Source of the DNA: Clostridia bacterium
Lineage (GTDB): Bacteria > Bacillota > Clostridia > Christensenellales > Christensenellaceae
Direction: 5' to 3'
Assembly: GCA_014805015.1 (NCBI GenBank)
Contig: JAAUYQ010000005.1
Location: forward strand, 1-34,296
DNA length: 34,296 nt
In this document: positions 1-9,677 of the stretch, piece by piece
Layout of the letters: the number at the start of each line of letters is the position of its first letter
How positions within the stretch are numbered: position 1 is the stretch's first letter
Position numbers and translations under genes: made by a program
The notes under the pieces: model-generated
Told to the model about the DNA's origin: nothing
Database searches by the model: none
Seen by the model: the letters and a program-made list of their open reading frames with translations, nothing else

Positions 1-13
1 TAAAATTCATAAC

Positions 14-75
14 AAAGAATCCCCCTTCGGTTAATGTTTGTCTATTTACCCTATCGGGATTCTTTTGTTTTTCTT
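14..75 (+). terminator. possible intrinsic terminator or element end
   Basis: AAAGAATCCC at 14-23 is the exact reverse complement of GGGATTCTTT at 56-65, and the second arm runs into a T-rich tract (63-75). The loop is long, about 32 nt, so this is only a fair terminator. It could instead be an end structure of the decayed insertion element that follows. Confidence 0.3.
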
Positions 76-122
76 TACACTATGAGGACATTAAATTCCC
101 CCTCTTTTTACCAAGACCCATA

Positions 123-435
123 GAAATTGCCTTCTTTGAGCTGAAAAATGCATTGGAATCTGGAGTCATACATGGTCCGCAGCATCACGGCAATGGACCT
201 GCTCAATCTGATCATTCTGGCCTATGCGCTGTGTAAGATCCTTCCATATGTGGACCGCGATTTCAAGGCATGGCGAGGCTGCAGCGCACAGCAGATCCGA
301 CTCAAAGTCGGGAAACTGATTCTGCAGCGAATCTTTTTGTATCGTATGGCCCAAGACCTCCAAACCGCGAAAAATAAGTCGAGTTTGGAGAAAGCATTTG
401 GAAAGCTACTTGTGCGCTTTGCTAAATTGAATTAA
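123..435 (+). pseudogene. C-terminal remnant of an IS1634/IS4-like transposase, frameshifted
   Basis: The frame 148-435 contains VRSITAMDLLNLIILAYALC followed by KILPYVDRDF, which resembles the C-terminal region of IS1634-type DDE transposases (a VRS..AMD..NLI.L.YAL pattern). The 148 ATG follows an in-frame TGA directly, so it is not a real start. A second frame beginning near 123 reads EIAFFELKN, the kind of segment expected just upstream (E-x-x-F-x-E-L-K), so the two parts are separated by a frameshift near 145. The N-terminal three quarters are missing. Neither catalytic Asp is present, so the product should be inactive. A head fragment of the same broad family lies at 32014-32205. Assignment rests on motif memory only. 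Confidence 0.5.
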
Positions 436-544
436 ATCTTGGAAAGTGCTGGTTTATATAACAAACGCAAGAAAGCCCGAACGACACAAGCATTGTACCC
501 TGTACAAAAGAATCAGACAAAGCCAAAATTCTATCTGATTTTGC

Positions 545-640
545 CAGCTGCGCAGCTGTCTTTTGTGACCCATGCGGCCTCTTCAGCTGTCATTCCTTGG
601 GCTGTAAGCGGGCAGGCGGACTGTCTGTCAGACCGCCTGC
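545..640. repeat. two strong palindromes in non-coding debris
   Basis: Positions 545-558 form a perfect 14-bp palindrome (CAGCTGCGCAGCTG). At 612-640, GCAGGCGG pairs with CCGCCTGC around a 13-nt interior. Neither is followed by a convincing T-run on either strand. The surrounding 436-745 stretch has no gene I can support. It may be decayed coding sequence. Confidence 0.35.
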
Positions 641-761
641 TGCGCGATGCTCACTGCGGTACACATGCCAATGAAAACTCTGGCAGGCAGTGTCTGAGGA
701 AAGGATGCCGGCGACCCTGCCCAGCTTACGGCCGCCATCATAGCCGGAGGTGTTAAGCGCA

Positions 762-1130
762 ATGACAATGGAAGAATACCTGTCGACAATAACGAACCAG
801 GGGCACAGAGCGCGACTGGGTCAGATCTTCGAATGGATCAGGGTGAATTTTCCTTCTCTGCAGTACAAGATATTGTGGAAACAGCCCATGTTTTTGGAGC
901 ACGATACTTTCATCATTGGCTTCAGCGCGGCGAAAGGTCATCTTTCAGTTTCGCCGGAGGCAAAAGGCATAGAGCGGTTTGCCCGGGAAATTGCTGCTGC
1001 AGGCTACTCGCAGACAAAGAACCTGTTCCGGATCGAATGGGAGCAGCCAGTGGATTACAGGCTGCTGCACAGTATCATAGACTACAATATGGCTGACAAG
1101 CGCAACTGCAGTGATTTCTGGCGCAAGTGA
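762..1130 (+). CDS. DUF1801 (YdhG-like) small protein
   Basis: The 122-residue product looks like the DUF1801/YdhG family: an early MEEYLSTI segment, then FEWIRVNFP, the conserved stretch YKILWKQPMF, then FIIGFSAAKGHLSVSPEAKG, and a C-terminal part ending near the LLHSIIDYNM segment. Some members are called iron chaperones (frataxin-like), but the role of most is unknown and I would not assign one here. The ATG at 762 is chosen because GGAGG (746-750) lies 11 nt upstream. A GTG at 750 in the same frame would overlap that ribosome site. A second ATG at 768 is possible. It stands alone between transposon debris and the ilv leader. Family confidence is good, functional confidence low. Confidence 0.7.
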   Translation: MTMEEYLSTITNQGHRARLGQIFEWIRVNFPSLQYKILWKQPMFLEHDTFIIGFSAAKGHLSVSPEAKGIERFAREIAAAGYSQTKNLFRIEWEQPVDYRLLHSIIDYNMADKRNCSDFWRK

Positions 1131-1570
1131 GACTTGTTTCTTGAGAGCTGCCCTGTGGAAGCGTGCTGGATGCGACGGGTCTGCTGCCTGAAACGCAGCT
1201 CTCTCAGCCCCTGCGACAAAGATTTGTTTTCTAAGGAGGCGAGCAACAAGTCTGTTAGCTCCAGACAGATGAGCGCTGCTCTGCGGTTCGTTTGCCTTCC
1301 TTTTTTTATCGACATATTTCCTGCGTGAATGGCCGCGGGGATCTGCTTTGGAGTTTTGGCTGAAGAGTGTTAATCCATTCACGCTACTCTGAGAGCCTTG
1401 CGCTGGAGATCACGAGCCCTTTTTGGCGAAGTATTACTGTTTTGTGCGAGATACCTGCGGGTTCGGAGCCTGCATAGCAGTTTGGAGGCAACTCCAATAT
1501 GAATACAGCGACATTGTGCTACTGCGCATTTCAACCAGAAAGTCCACACGGCCTGAAATTGATGAACGCG
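1131..1570. other. intergenic stretch without a supported gene
   Basis: Both strands carry short open frames, but none has a ribosome site plus recognisable sequence. I see no clear terminator for the DUF1801 gene here. The strong promoter of the ilv operon begins at its right edge. Confidence 0.5.
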
Positions 1571-1597
1571 TTGACATTTGTTTTTGCAGGCTATAAT
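1571..1597 (+). promoter_or_regulatory. ilv operon promoter
   Basis: A perfect -35 box TTGACA (1571-1576) and a perfect -10 box TATAAT (1592-1597) are separated by 15 bp, which is short of the usual 17. Transcription would start near 1604, giving a leader of about 250 nt before ilvB. Confidence 0.75.
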
Positions 1598-1628
1598 ATA
1601 GGCGGGACAGCGATGTGGAGAAATAAAC

Positions 1629-1730
1629 ATGAATTGCCGAAAAATAGACAACTTCATCGGCGTAGCCCTTAACCTTATTGGCGTCGTCATTACCGGCGAA
1701 GTAGATAAGGCTTTTTGGCGTTGCAGATGA
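1629..1730 (+). CDS. ilv operon leader peptide (33 aa, rich in Ile/Leu/Val)
   Basis: This short frame starts at ATG 1629, eight nt after GGAG (1617-1620), and ends at TGA 1728-1730. It encodes 33 residues, of which ten are Ile, Leu or Val. The densest stretch, residues 10-21 (1656-1691), reads IGVALNLIGVVI. This is the hallmark of an attenuator leader peptide, like the E. coli ilvL and leuL leaders: ribosomes stall on these codons when charged branched-chain tRNAs are scarce. The stall region overlaps the RNA arm 1673-1678, which would otherwise help sequester the antiterminator strand at 1710-1721. The role is inferred, but codon content, ribosome site and RNA folding agree. Confidence 0.8.
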   Translation: MNCRKIDNFIGVALNLIGVVITGEVDKAFWRCR

Positions 1731-1788
1731 TTTTGATAAGCATGAAGATATTCAGGATCTGCGCCAGAAAGCGTGGATCCTTTTTTTT
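1705..1788 (+). terminator. transcription attenuator of the ilv operon
   Basis: The terminator stem is 1755-1764 with 1771-1780 (10 bp including two G-U pairs), loop CAGAAA, followed by eight T (1781-1788). The competing antiterminator pairs GCTTTTTGGCGT (1710-1721) with GCGCCAGAAAGC (1761-1772), 12 bp with two G-U pairs, and cannot coexist with the terminator. A third alternative locks 1705-1719 to upstream arms: CCTTAT (1673-1678) with ATAAGG (1705-1710), and GCCGAAAAA (1636-1644, one bulged base) with TTTTTGGC (1712-1719). No T-box specifier structure is apparent. Confidence 0.8.
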
Positions 1789-1854
1789 CGATCATCACTG
1801 TAAGAAACCAGAGGCCGCTTTTCAGCCTGAGAGGCGGACGGAAAGGAGAGAAAC

Positions 1855-3543
1855 GTGCAGTTAACGGGTGCACAGATCATTTTAGAGTGCCTCAAGGAAC
1901 AAGGCGTGGATACCATCTTCGGTTTTCCCGGCGGGACCATACTGCCCGTCTACGACGCGCTCTATCAGTGTGCTGAAATAGACCACTTCCTGACGTGCCA
2001 CGAGCAGCACGCCGCCCACGCCGCCGACGGCTATGCGCGGGCCACCGGCAAGCCCGGTATTGTCTTCGCAACCAGCGGTCCTGGGTCAACCAATCTCGTC
2101 ACCGGGATTGCCACGGCTTATATGGACAGCGTGCCGATCGTTGCCATTACGGCCAACGTCGTCAAGGCCAACCTCGGCAAGGACAGTTTCCAGGAAGTGG
2201 ACATCACAGGCATCACAACCCCGATCACCAAACACAACATGATCGTCAAGGAAATCGACGATCTGGCAGATGCGATCCGGGAAGCTTTCTTTATCGCCAC
2301 GAGCGGACGCCCGGGTCCGGTCCTGATTGACGTACCGAAAGACATTACGACAATGGTCGGGGAATACCGCCGCCGTCCCCTGATGGCGCCGGACCGCTGT
2401 AACGATTTCTGGCCCTCGGAACTCGAGGAAGCCGCGAAGATTGCGAACAGCGCGGAGCGCCCCTTTATCATTGCCGGAGGCGGGATTATTGCTGCGGGAG
2501 CCGAAAAGGAGCTCCAGACGCTGGCGGATACGCTTGGGGCACCGGTTGCCACGACCCTGATGGGAATCGGCGGCTACCCGGAGTCGAGCGAAAAGTATAC
2601 CGGCATGATCGGCATGCACGGGTCGAAAACCAGTGCGCAGTGCGTCCTCAACAGCGACGTCATTATTGCCGTCGGAATGCGCTTTGCCGACCGCGTGATT
2701 TCAAACCGGAACAAGTTTGCCCCACAGGCCAGAATTATCCATATTGATGTGGATCCGGCAGAAATCAACAAGAACATTCCGGCGGGAGCGGAAATTGTCG
2801 GCAATGCCAAAGACGTATTGGTGCAGTGGCAGCCGCGGCTTGAGAAAAAGGACCGCAGTGCCTGGCTCGAGCAGGTGAGAGCGTGGAAGAAGGAATTCCC
2901 GATCGACCGGCCGGCAAAGAATGCCCGCTATCCCAAGAAGGTCCTGGAGACGCTGCAGCGCTATGCACCGGCGGACACAATCTTCACAACGGAGGTTGGT
3001 CAGCACCAGATGTGGGCGGCACAGTTCCTGGAGATCAACGAGCCGCGAAAGCTGCTGACAAGCGGGGGTCTCGGCACGATGGGCTTCGGTCTCGGAGCCG
3101 CAATCGGCGCGGCGGTCGGGACAGGGAAACCGGTCGTGAATATTGCCGGTGACGGCAGCTTCATGATGAATCTACAGGAGCTGAGGACGGCCGTGAAATA
3201 CAACCTGCCCGTTACCGTTCTGATCATGGACAATCATGTGCTCGGGATGGTCCGGCAGTGGCAGACGCTGTTCTACGACAAGCGGTATTCCGAAACCACG
3301 CTCGACGCGGAGCCGGATTATGTGCAGCTCGCGGCGGCCTTCGGGGCCCGCGGCTATCATGTAAAGGATGAGAGCGAGCTCGAAGAGACGATGAAGAAGG
3401 CCTTTTCCGAGGGCAGCGGCCCGGCCATCATCGCCTGCGATATCCACGAGGATGAGTCGGTTCTGCCGATGATCCCCGGCGGTGCCGGCTTCGATGAGAT
3501 CATCATCGATCTTGAGGAGGACAAGCAGGAGGCAGGAACATGA
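1855..3543 (+). CDS. ilvB: acetolactate synthase, large (catalytic) subunit
   Basis: This 562-residue protein is a full-length thiamine-diphosphate enzyme that condenses two pyruvates to 2-acetolactate (Val, Leu) or pyruvate with 2-oxobutyrate to 2-aceto-2-hydroxybutyrate (Ile). The N-terminal Pyr domain has the catalytic Glu region CHEQHAAHAADGYARATG followed by TSGPGSTN. The central domain carries the FAD/nucleotide-type fold, and the C-terminal PP domain shows the GDGSFMMN...N thiamine/Mg motif. The start is GTG at 1855, fixed by AAGGAGAG (1843-1850) 4 nt upstream. The stop overlaps the ilvN start (ATGA), consistent with coupled synthesis of the two subunits. Expression is probably controlled by the upstream leader-peptide attenuator. 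Confidence 0.96.
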   Translation: MQLTGAQIILECLKEQGVDTIFGFPGGTILPVYDALYQCAEIDHFLTCHEQHAAHAADGYARATGKPGIVFATSGPGSTNLVTGIATAYMDSVPIVAITANVVKANLGKDSFQEVDITGITTPITKHNMIVKEIDDLADAIREAFFIATSGRPGPVLIDVPKDITTMVGEYRRRPLMAPDRCNDFWPSELEEAAKIANSAERPFIIAGGGIIAAGAEKELQTLADTLGAPVATTLMGIGGYPESSEKYTGMIGMHGSKTSAQCVLNSDVIIAVGMRFADRVISNRNKFAPQARIIHIDVDPAEINKNIPAGAEIVGNAKDVLVQWQPRLEKKDRSAWLEQVRAWKKEFPIDRPAKNARYPKKVLETLQRYAPADTIFTTEVGQHQMWAAQFLEINEPRKLLTSGGLGTMGFGLGAAIGAAVGTGKPVVNIAGDGSFMMNLQELRTAVKYNLPVTVLIMDNHVLGMVRQWQTLFYDKRYSETTLDAEPDYVQLAAAFGARGYHVKDESELEETMKKAFSEGSGPAIIACDIHEDESVLPMIPGGAGFDEIIIDLEEDKQEAGT

Positions 3544-4040
3544 TCAGAAGATACGTTCTCAGTATCCTGGTGAAAAATACGTCCGGTGTGCTCTCGAAAG
3601 TAAGCGGACTGTTTTCACGGCGCGGCTACAATATCCGCTCCCTGTCGGTCGGGGAAACCATGGACCCGGCAGTCTCCCGTATCACGATTGAGCTGGTCGG
3701 CGACGAATACATCCTTGAGCAGATCAAAAAGCAGCTCAACAAGCTGGTCGACGTCATCAAGGTCAAGGCCCTCCGGAGCCAGAGCTCTGTCTACAAGGAG
3801 CTCGTGCTGGTGAAGGTGCGGGTTGATCACCGCGGCCGTGCCGGCATCATTGAACTGTGCGACATTTTCCGCACCCGTATTGTCGATACCGGCCGCCATT
3901 CCGTAATCATTGAGATGGCCGGATCACCGGAGAAGAATGCGGCGCTGCTCAGGCTCCTCGAGGAATACGACATCCTTGAGATCTCGCGCACCGGCATCAC
4001 GGCCATGGAGCGTGGCGAGAGCACGATTTACGACGACTGA
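3540..4040 (+). CDS. ilvN: acetolactate synthase, small regulatory subunit
   Basis: The 166-residue product is of normal length for IlvN/IlvH. It opens with an ACT domain (residues about 4-75) carrying GVLSKVSGLFSRRGYNIRSL, the valine-binding type of motif. A C-terminal ACT-like domain follows (about 80-160, with IIELCDIFRTRIVDTG). In this family the subunit activates the catalytic subunit and confers feedback inhibition by valine. The ATG at 3540 overlaps the ilvB stop by four bases, so translation is probably coupled. The following gap to ilvC is 49 bp. Confidence 0.95.
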   Translation: MIRRYVLSILVKNTSGVLSKVSGLFSRRGYNIRSLSVGETMDPAVSRITIELVGDEYILEQIKKQLNKLVDVIKVKALRSQSSVYKELVLVKVRVDHRGRAGIIELCDIFRTRIVDTGRHSVIIEMAGSPEKNAALLRLLEEYDILEISRTGITAMERGESTIYDD

Positions 4041-4062
4041 GAAACGCCCGACGTTTCTTTGA

Positions 4063-5086
<1,024 letters not shown>

Positions 5087-5088
<2 letters not shown>

Positions 5089-5115
5089 GGAGAGCCCAAA
5101 GGGCTCCCCTTTGGG
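5087..5115 (+). promoter_or_regulatory. ilvC-ilvD spacer hairpin beside a distant ribosome site
   Basis: CCCAAAGGG (5095-5103) and CCCTTTGGG (5107-5115) form a perfect 9-bp stem with loop CTC. The only good ribosome site for ilvD, AAGGAG (5087-5092), lies just before it and 33 nt from the ilvD ATG (5126). Folding the 21-nt hairpin would shorten the effective gap to about 12 nt. No T-run follows, so it is not an intrinsic terminator. Confidence 0.6.
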
Positions 5116-5125
5116 TATACACGAC

Positions 5126-6769
5126 ATGAATAGTGATAATGTAAAGAAAGGGCGCTCACGGGCTCCGCAAAGGAGTCTGTTCCACGCGCTCGGACTGACA
5201 GAAGAAGAGCTTGAGAGGCCACTGATCGGCATCGTCAATGCCCAGAACGAAATTGTCCCCGGGCATCTGCATCTTGATCAGATCGCCCGCGCTGCCGCAG
5301 ACGGCGTACGGATGGCCGGCGGCACTCCGATTGAATTTCCGGCGATCGGCGTCTGCGACGGTATTGCCATGGGCCACGACGGCATGCACTACTCACTGCC
5401 ATCCCGTGAGCTCATTGCGGACAGCATCGAGACAATGGCCAAGGCGCATGCTTTTGATGGTCTGGTGCTGGTACCGAACTGCGACAAAATCGTACCCGCC
5501 ATGCTGATGGCCGCTGCCCGGCTCAACATTCCGGCCATTGTCGTCTCCGGCGGTCCCATGTCCGCAGGCTGCGTGAAGGGGCAGAAAACCAGTCTCTCGA
5601 GTATGTTTGAGGCCGTGGGCGCCAACGCGGCCGGTAAGATCACGGATGAGGAACTGCTTGAATACGAGCAGAATGCCTGTCCGAGCTGTGGCAGCTGCTC
5701 CGGCATGTACACAGCCAATTCCATGAACTGTCTCACCGAGGCGCTCGGCATGGGTCTGCCCGGCAACGGCACAATTCCTGCTGTTTCGAGTGCACGCATC
5801 GCGCTCGCGAAAAAGGCCGGTATGCAGATCATGAAGCTGATCGAGGAAGACAAGCGGCCGCTTGATATCATGACAGCTGATGCGTTCCATAACGCCATTA
5901 CGGTCGATATGGGGCTTGGCTGCAGCACAAACAGTATGCTGCACCTGCCGGCAATCGCCAACGAATGCGGCATTGAGATTGATCTGCATGAGATCAACGA
6001 GATCAGCGAAAAAACGCCGAATCTGTGCCACCTGGCACCGGCCGGCCACAATTATGTGGAGGAGCTCGACCAGGCGGGCGGCGTTCCGGCCGTCATGGCT
6101 GAACTCGACAAGAAGGGCCTCATCGTGGACGGCCCGACCGTTTCCGGCACCGTTAAGGAACGCATCGGGGATGCGCAGCGCAGGAGTGATGTCATCCGCA
6201 GTGTGGAGGAGCCGTATTCTGAGACAGGCGGCATTGCGGTCCTGTACGGCAACATTGCGCCAAATGGCTGCGTCGTCAAGCGCTCAGCAGTGGCACCGGA
6301 AATGCTCCACCACCGCGGACCTGCCCGAGTCTTTGAAAGTGAAGAAGATGCCTATGATGCCATCATGAACGGCCGGATCAAGAAGGGCGATGTAATCGTC
6401 ATCCGCTTTGAGGGCCCGAAAGGCGGCCCCGGCATGCGGGAGATGCTCAATCCAACTTCTGCTCTTGCCGGCATGGAACTCGACAAGGATGTTGCCCTGA
6501 TCACAGACGGCCGGTTCTCTGGCGCTTCGCGCGGCGCTTCTATTGGACACGTTTCCCCCGAAGCGGCTGCCGGCGGGCCGATAGCCTACGTCCAGGAAGG
6601 CGATCCGATTGAGATCGACATCGATAACTACTCGATCCGCCTGGATGTGCCGGAAGAGGAGCTCGCGGCGCGTGAGGCTAAGCCGGCCCCGGCACGGGAA
6701 CTTACCGGCTGGCTGAAACGCTACGTCCGTATGGTGCAGAGTGCTGACCGCGGCGCCATTCTCGAATAG
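5126..6769 (+). CDS. ilvD: dihydroxy-acid dehydratase
   Basis: The enzyme dehydrates 2,3-dihydroxy-isovalerate and 2,3-dihydroxy-3-methylvalerate to the 2-oxo acids, the third shared step of Val and Ile synthesis. Three iron-sulfur cluster segments are present: [24 protein letters not shown], and [18 protein letters not shown]. The C-terminal part has the usual SALAGM and [11 protein letters not shown] signatures. The ATG at 5126 (547 residues) is preferred. A TTG at 5111 in the same frame falls inside the hairpin described separately. Length is normal for the family. The next gene begins about 12 bp after the stop. Confidence 0.95.
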   Translation: MNSDNVKKGRSRAPQRSLFHALGLTEEELERPLIGIVNAQNEIVPGHLHLDQIARAAADGVRMAGGTPIEFPAIGVCDGIAMGHDGMHYSLPSRELIADSIETMAKAHAFDGLVLVPNCDKIVPAMLMAAARLNIPAIVVSGGPMSAGCVKGQKTSLSSMFEAVGANAAGKITDEELLEYEQNACPSCGSCSGMYTANSMNCLTEALGMGLPGNGTIPAVSSARIALAKKAGMQIMKLIEEDKRPLDIMTADAFHNAITVDMGLGCSTNSMLHLPAIANECGIEIDLHEINEISEKTPNLCHLAPAGHNYVEELDQAGGVPAVMAELDKKGLIVDGPTVSGTVKERIGDAQRRSDVIRSVEEPYSETGGIAVLYGNIAPNGCVVKRSAVAPEMLHHRGPARVFESEEDAYDAIMNGRIKKGDVIVIRFEGPKGGPGMREMLNPTSALAGMELDKDVALITDGRFSGASRGASIGHVSPEAAAGGPIAYVQEGDPIEIDIDNYSIRLDVPEEELAAREAKPAPARELTGWLKRYVRMVQSADRGAILE

Positions 6770-6780
6770 ATGCAATACCT

Positions 6781-8400
6781 TTGGAGGTGAACCCCATCGA
6801 AGCGCCAGCGATAGAGATATTTGATTCCACGCTCCGCGACGGGATGCAGGGCGCCGGAATTGCGTTCTCCGTTGACGACAAACTGAAAATCGCCCGGGCC
6901 CTGGATGCAATGGGAATCGCCTACGTCGAAGCGGGCAACCCCGGCTCCAATCCAAAAGACATGGAGTTCTTCCGGCGGATCCAGGAACAGCCGCTCAAGA
7001 ATGCGAAGCTGTGCGCCTTTGGCAGTACCCGGCGCAAGGGCATACGTGCCGAGGAAGATGCCAACCTGGCGTCTCTCATTGAGGCCGGTACGCCGGCGGT
7101 CAGCTTTTTCGGCAAGAGCTGGGACCTGCATGTGGAGAAGGTCCTGGGGGCCACGCTCGAAGAGAATCTCCGCATGATTGAAGACACCGCTGCTTTCCTC
7201 AAGAGCCGCGGCCGTTATGTCATCTTTGACGCCGAGCATTTCTTTGACGGGTATGCGGCAAATCCGGAGTATGCACTGCGGACCCTCAAGGCGGCCGAAA
7301 GCGGCGGCGCTGATCTGCTGTGTCTGTGTGATACTAATGGTGGAACCTATTTTGCCGACATCCAGCGGATTGTGGAGACGGCGGCCGGTTCTGTGAGTCG
7401 GCCGATCGGGATCCATACGCACAACGACACGGGGATGGCCGTGGCTCAGGCGATGGCAGCTGTGGACGGCGGCGCAGTGCATGTGCAGGGAACCTTTATC
7501 GGTTTCGGGGAGCGGTGCGGAAACTGCAACCTGGCCACGATCATCGGGGACCTGCAGCTGAAGCGCAGCTTCCGCTGCGTGCCCGAAGACAAACTGCCGC
7601 GTCTGACGAAGACGGCGCTCCGCATCGCTGACGTTTCCAATGTGACGCTGGCGGCTTCACAGCCCTATGTCGGCAGCGGGGCCTTCGCCCACAAAGGTGG
7701 TATGCACATTGACGGAGTCAAAAAGATCTCGGAGTCGTTTGAGCATGTAGAGCCGGACAGTGTCGGCAACCGGCGCCGCTTCCTTACAAGTGAGGTGAGC
7801 GGCAAGGCGACTGTCCTTGAGACGATCCGACTGGTCGACCCGGAGATCGAAGCGGACGATCCAGTTGTCCGGCGTGCTGTCGAAGAACTGAAGCAGCGTG
7901 AGTTTGAAGGCTATCAGTACGAGGCTGCTGAGCAGAGCTTTGAGCTCCTGATCCGGCGCCTGCTGCACCGGTACCGGCCCTTCTTCCGCCTCGAATACTA
8001 CAAGGTGATCGGTGAGTTCCCGCTCTCAGCTGAAGGGTTTCCGTCGACGACGGTAATCAAGGTCCATGTGGGCGACGAATCGCGGATTGCCGGTGCGGAA
8101 GGCGTCGGCCCAGTCCATGCGCTCGATGTGGCACTGCGCAGAGCGCTCGAGCAGTTCTATCCGTCCCTGCGCGAGATGTACCTTACCGACTTCAAGGTGC
8201 GCGTGCTCGAACGCAGCGAGACAACTGCTGCCCGCGTCCGCGTGCTGATCGAATCAACAGACGGAGAAACCACATGGACAACCGTAGGGGTGTCCTCGGA
8301 TATTATGGAAGCGGCCATGGGCGCCCTGACCGATTCCATTGAGTACAAGCTGACGAAAGATATGGTTGCTCCGCCAGATGCGGAGCCCAGAAAGGAATAG
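6781..8400 (+). CDS. cimA: (R)-citramalate synthase (CimA type)
   Basis: The protein (up to 539 residues) belongs to the DRE-TIM metallolyase family: IEIFDSTLRDGMQGAGIAFS near the N-terminus, the metal motif GIHTHNDTG, and a C-terminal LeuA-type regulatory domain (about 400-515). The segment HKGGMHIDGVKK followed by GNRRRFLTSEVSGKA is typical of CimA/TIGR00977 rather than ordinary LeuA. Citramalate synthase joins pyruvate and acetyl-CoA on the threonine-independent route to isoleucine. The start is uncertain. In-frame TTG 6781 and GTG 6787 lie within the only ribosome site (GGAGGTGA, 6783-6790), and the codon at the ideal distance is ATC (6796). Coordinates give the longest frame. A 2-isopropylmalate synthase role cannot be excluded by eye. 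Confidence 0.88.
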   Translation: MEVNPIEAPAIEIFDSTLRDGMQGAGIAFSVDDKLKIARALDAMGIAYVEAGNPGSNPKDMEFFRRIQEQPLKNAKLCAFGSTRRKGIRAEEDANLASLIEAGTPAVSFFGKSWDLHVEKVLGATLEENLRMIEDTAAFLKSRGRYVIFDAEHFFDGYAANPEYALRTLKAAESGGADLLCLCDTNGGTYFADIQRIVETAAGSVSRPIGIHTHNDTGMAVAQAMAAVDGGAVHVQGTFIGFGERCGNCNLATIIGDLQLKRSFRCVPEDKLPRLTKTALRIADVSNVTLAASQPYVGSGAFAHKGGMHIDGVKKISESFEHVEPDSVGNRRRFLTSEVSGKATVLETIRLVDPEIEADDPVVRRAVEELKQREFEGYQYEAAEQSFELLIRRLLHRYRPFFRLEYYKVIGEFPLSAEGFPSTTVIKVHVGDESRIAGAEGVGPVHALDVALRRALEQFYPSLREMYLTDFKVRVLERSETTAARVRVLIESTDGETTWTTVGVSSDIMEAAMGALTDSIEYKLTKDMVAPPDAEPRKE

Positions 8401-8407
8401 CTAGCCA

Positions 8408-9667
8408 ATGGGCATGACAATGACGCAGAAAATCCTGGCCGAGCATGCGGGCCTGGAGAAGGTGTATCCGGGACAGCTGATTTCCACAACAGTGGACATG
8501 GTGCTGGCCAACGATATCACAGCGCCGGTGGCCATCCGTGAATTCAACCGCACGGGTCGCCCGGTCTTCGACAACGAGAAGATTGCGCTTGTGCTGGATC
8601 ACTTCACCCCCAATAAGGACATTAAAGCCGCAGAGCAGTCTAAGCTGGTCCGGGATTTTGCCCGCCAGCATGACATCGTCAATTTCTATGATGTCGGGCA
8701 GATGGGCATCGAGCATGCCCTGCTGCCGGAAAAAGGCCTGGTGCTGCCGGGAGACGCGGTGATCGGGGCCGACTCGCACACCTGTACATACGGGGCACTT
8801 GGGGCCTTCTCAACCGGTGTGGGCTCAACCGATATGGCAGCGGCCATGGCCACCGGCAAAGTCTGGCTGCGCGTGCCGCCGGCGATCCGCTTCAACCTTA
8901 CCGGCGAGCTGCAGAAATACGTGAGCGGGAAGGATGTCATCCTGCATATCATTGGGATGATCGGAGTGGACGGTGCGCTCTACCAGTCCATGGAATTCGG
9001 CGGTCCTGGGCTGCAGTCGCTCTCGATTGACGACCGGCTCTGCATCGCCAACATGGCGATTGAGGCCGGCGGCAAGAACGGCATTTTTGAGGTGGACGAC
9101 CAGACAGTGGAGTATGTCCGTCAGCGTACGGAAAAGCCGTTCAAGATCTACCAGGCGGATGAAGACGCCGAGTATACGGCGGTCTACAATATCAATCTCT
9201 CGGAGATCCGGCCTACAATCGCGTTCCCGCATCTGCCGGAAAACACCCGCACACTCGACGAGGTGACAACCCGTATTCCCATTGACCAAGTCGTTATCGG
9301 TTCGTGCACCAACGGCCGCATCAGCGATCTGCGCGCGGCTGCTGATATCCTGGTCGGCAAGAAAGTGGCCCCGGGTGTGCGCACTATCATCTTCCCGGCC
9401 ACACAGGCCATCTATAAGGAGGCCATGGAAGAGGGCCTGATCCGCATCTTCATCGATGCCGGCTGCGCGGTCTCGACCCCGACCTGCGGCCCCTGTCTCG
9501 GCGGGCACTGTGGCATCCTCGCTTCCGGGGAGCGGGCAGTCTCCACAACCAACCGCAATTTCGTCGGCCGCATGGGTGCCACGGATTCCGAAGTCTACCT
9601 GGCCTCGCCAGCCGTGGCGGCGGCGAGCGCTGTGCTTGGACGGATTGCATCGCCGTATGAACTGTAG
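8408..9667 (+). CDS. leuC: 3-isopropylmalate / citramalate isomerase, large subunit
   Basis: This 419-residue aconitase-family protein is of the short LeuC/HacA-like type. Iron-sulfur ligands appear in [13 protein letters not shown] (first Cys) and in [17 protein letters not shown] (the paired Cys). [22 protein letters not shown] is the substrate-site segment. With LeuD it isomerises 2-isopropylmalate to 3-isopropylmalate, and in bacteria with CimA also citramalate via citraconate to 3-methylmalate. Start ATG 8408 follows AAAGGA (8391-8396). In-frame ATGs at 8414 and 8420 are alternatives. The leuD gene follows 10 bp after the stop. Confidence 0.95.
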   Translation: MGMTMTQKILAEHAGLEKVYPGQLISTTVDMVLANDITAPVAIREFNRTGRPVFDNEKIALVLDHFTPNKDIKAAEQSKLVRDFARQHDIVNFYDVGQMGIEHALLPEKGLVLPGDAVIGADSHTCTYGALGAFSTGVGSTDMAAAMATGKVWLRVPPAIRFNLTGELQKYVSGKDVILHIIGMIGVDGALYQSMEFGGPGLQSLSIDDRLCIANMAIEAGGKNGIFEVDDQTVEYVRQRTEKPFKIYQADEDAEYTAVYNINLSEIRPTIAFPHLPENTRTLDEVTTRIPIDQVVIGSCTNGRISDLRAAADILVGKKVAPGVRTIIFPATQAIYKEAMEEGLIRIFIDAGCAVSTPTCGPCLGGHCGILASGERAVSTTNRNFVGRMGATDSEVYLASPAVAAASAVLGRIASPYEL

Positions 9668-9677
9668 GAGGTAAAGC

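Noticed and set aside
439-756. 105-codon plus-strand frame
   Set aside because: TTG start without a ribosome site, crosses strong palindromes, and has a biased, unrecognisable translation. Part of another frame near 703-757 reads AGDPAQLTAAIIAGGVK and may be decayed coding sequence, but I could not place it.
1604-1854. T-box riboswitch in the ilv leader
   Set aside because: I looked for the specifier loop and the conserved T-box antiterminator bulge and did not find them. The leader-peptide attenuator accounts for the structures seen.
1379-1873. 164-codon minus-strand frame across the ilv leader
   Set aside because: It runs opposite the promoter, leader peptide and attenuator, which explain this stretch better.
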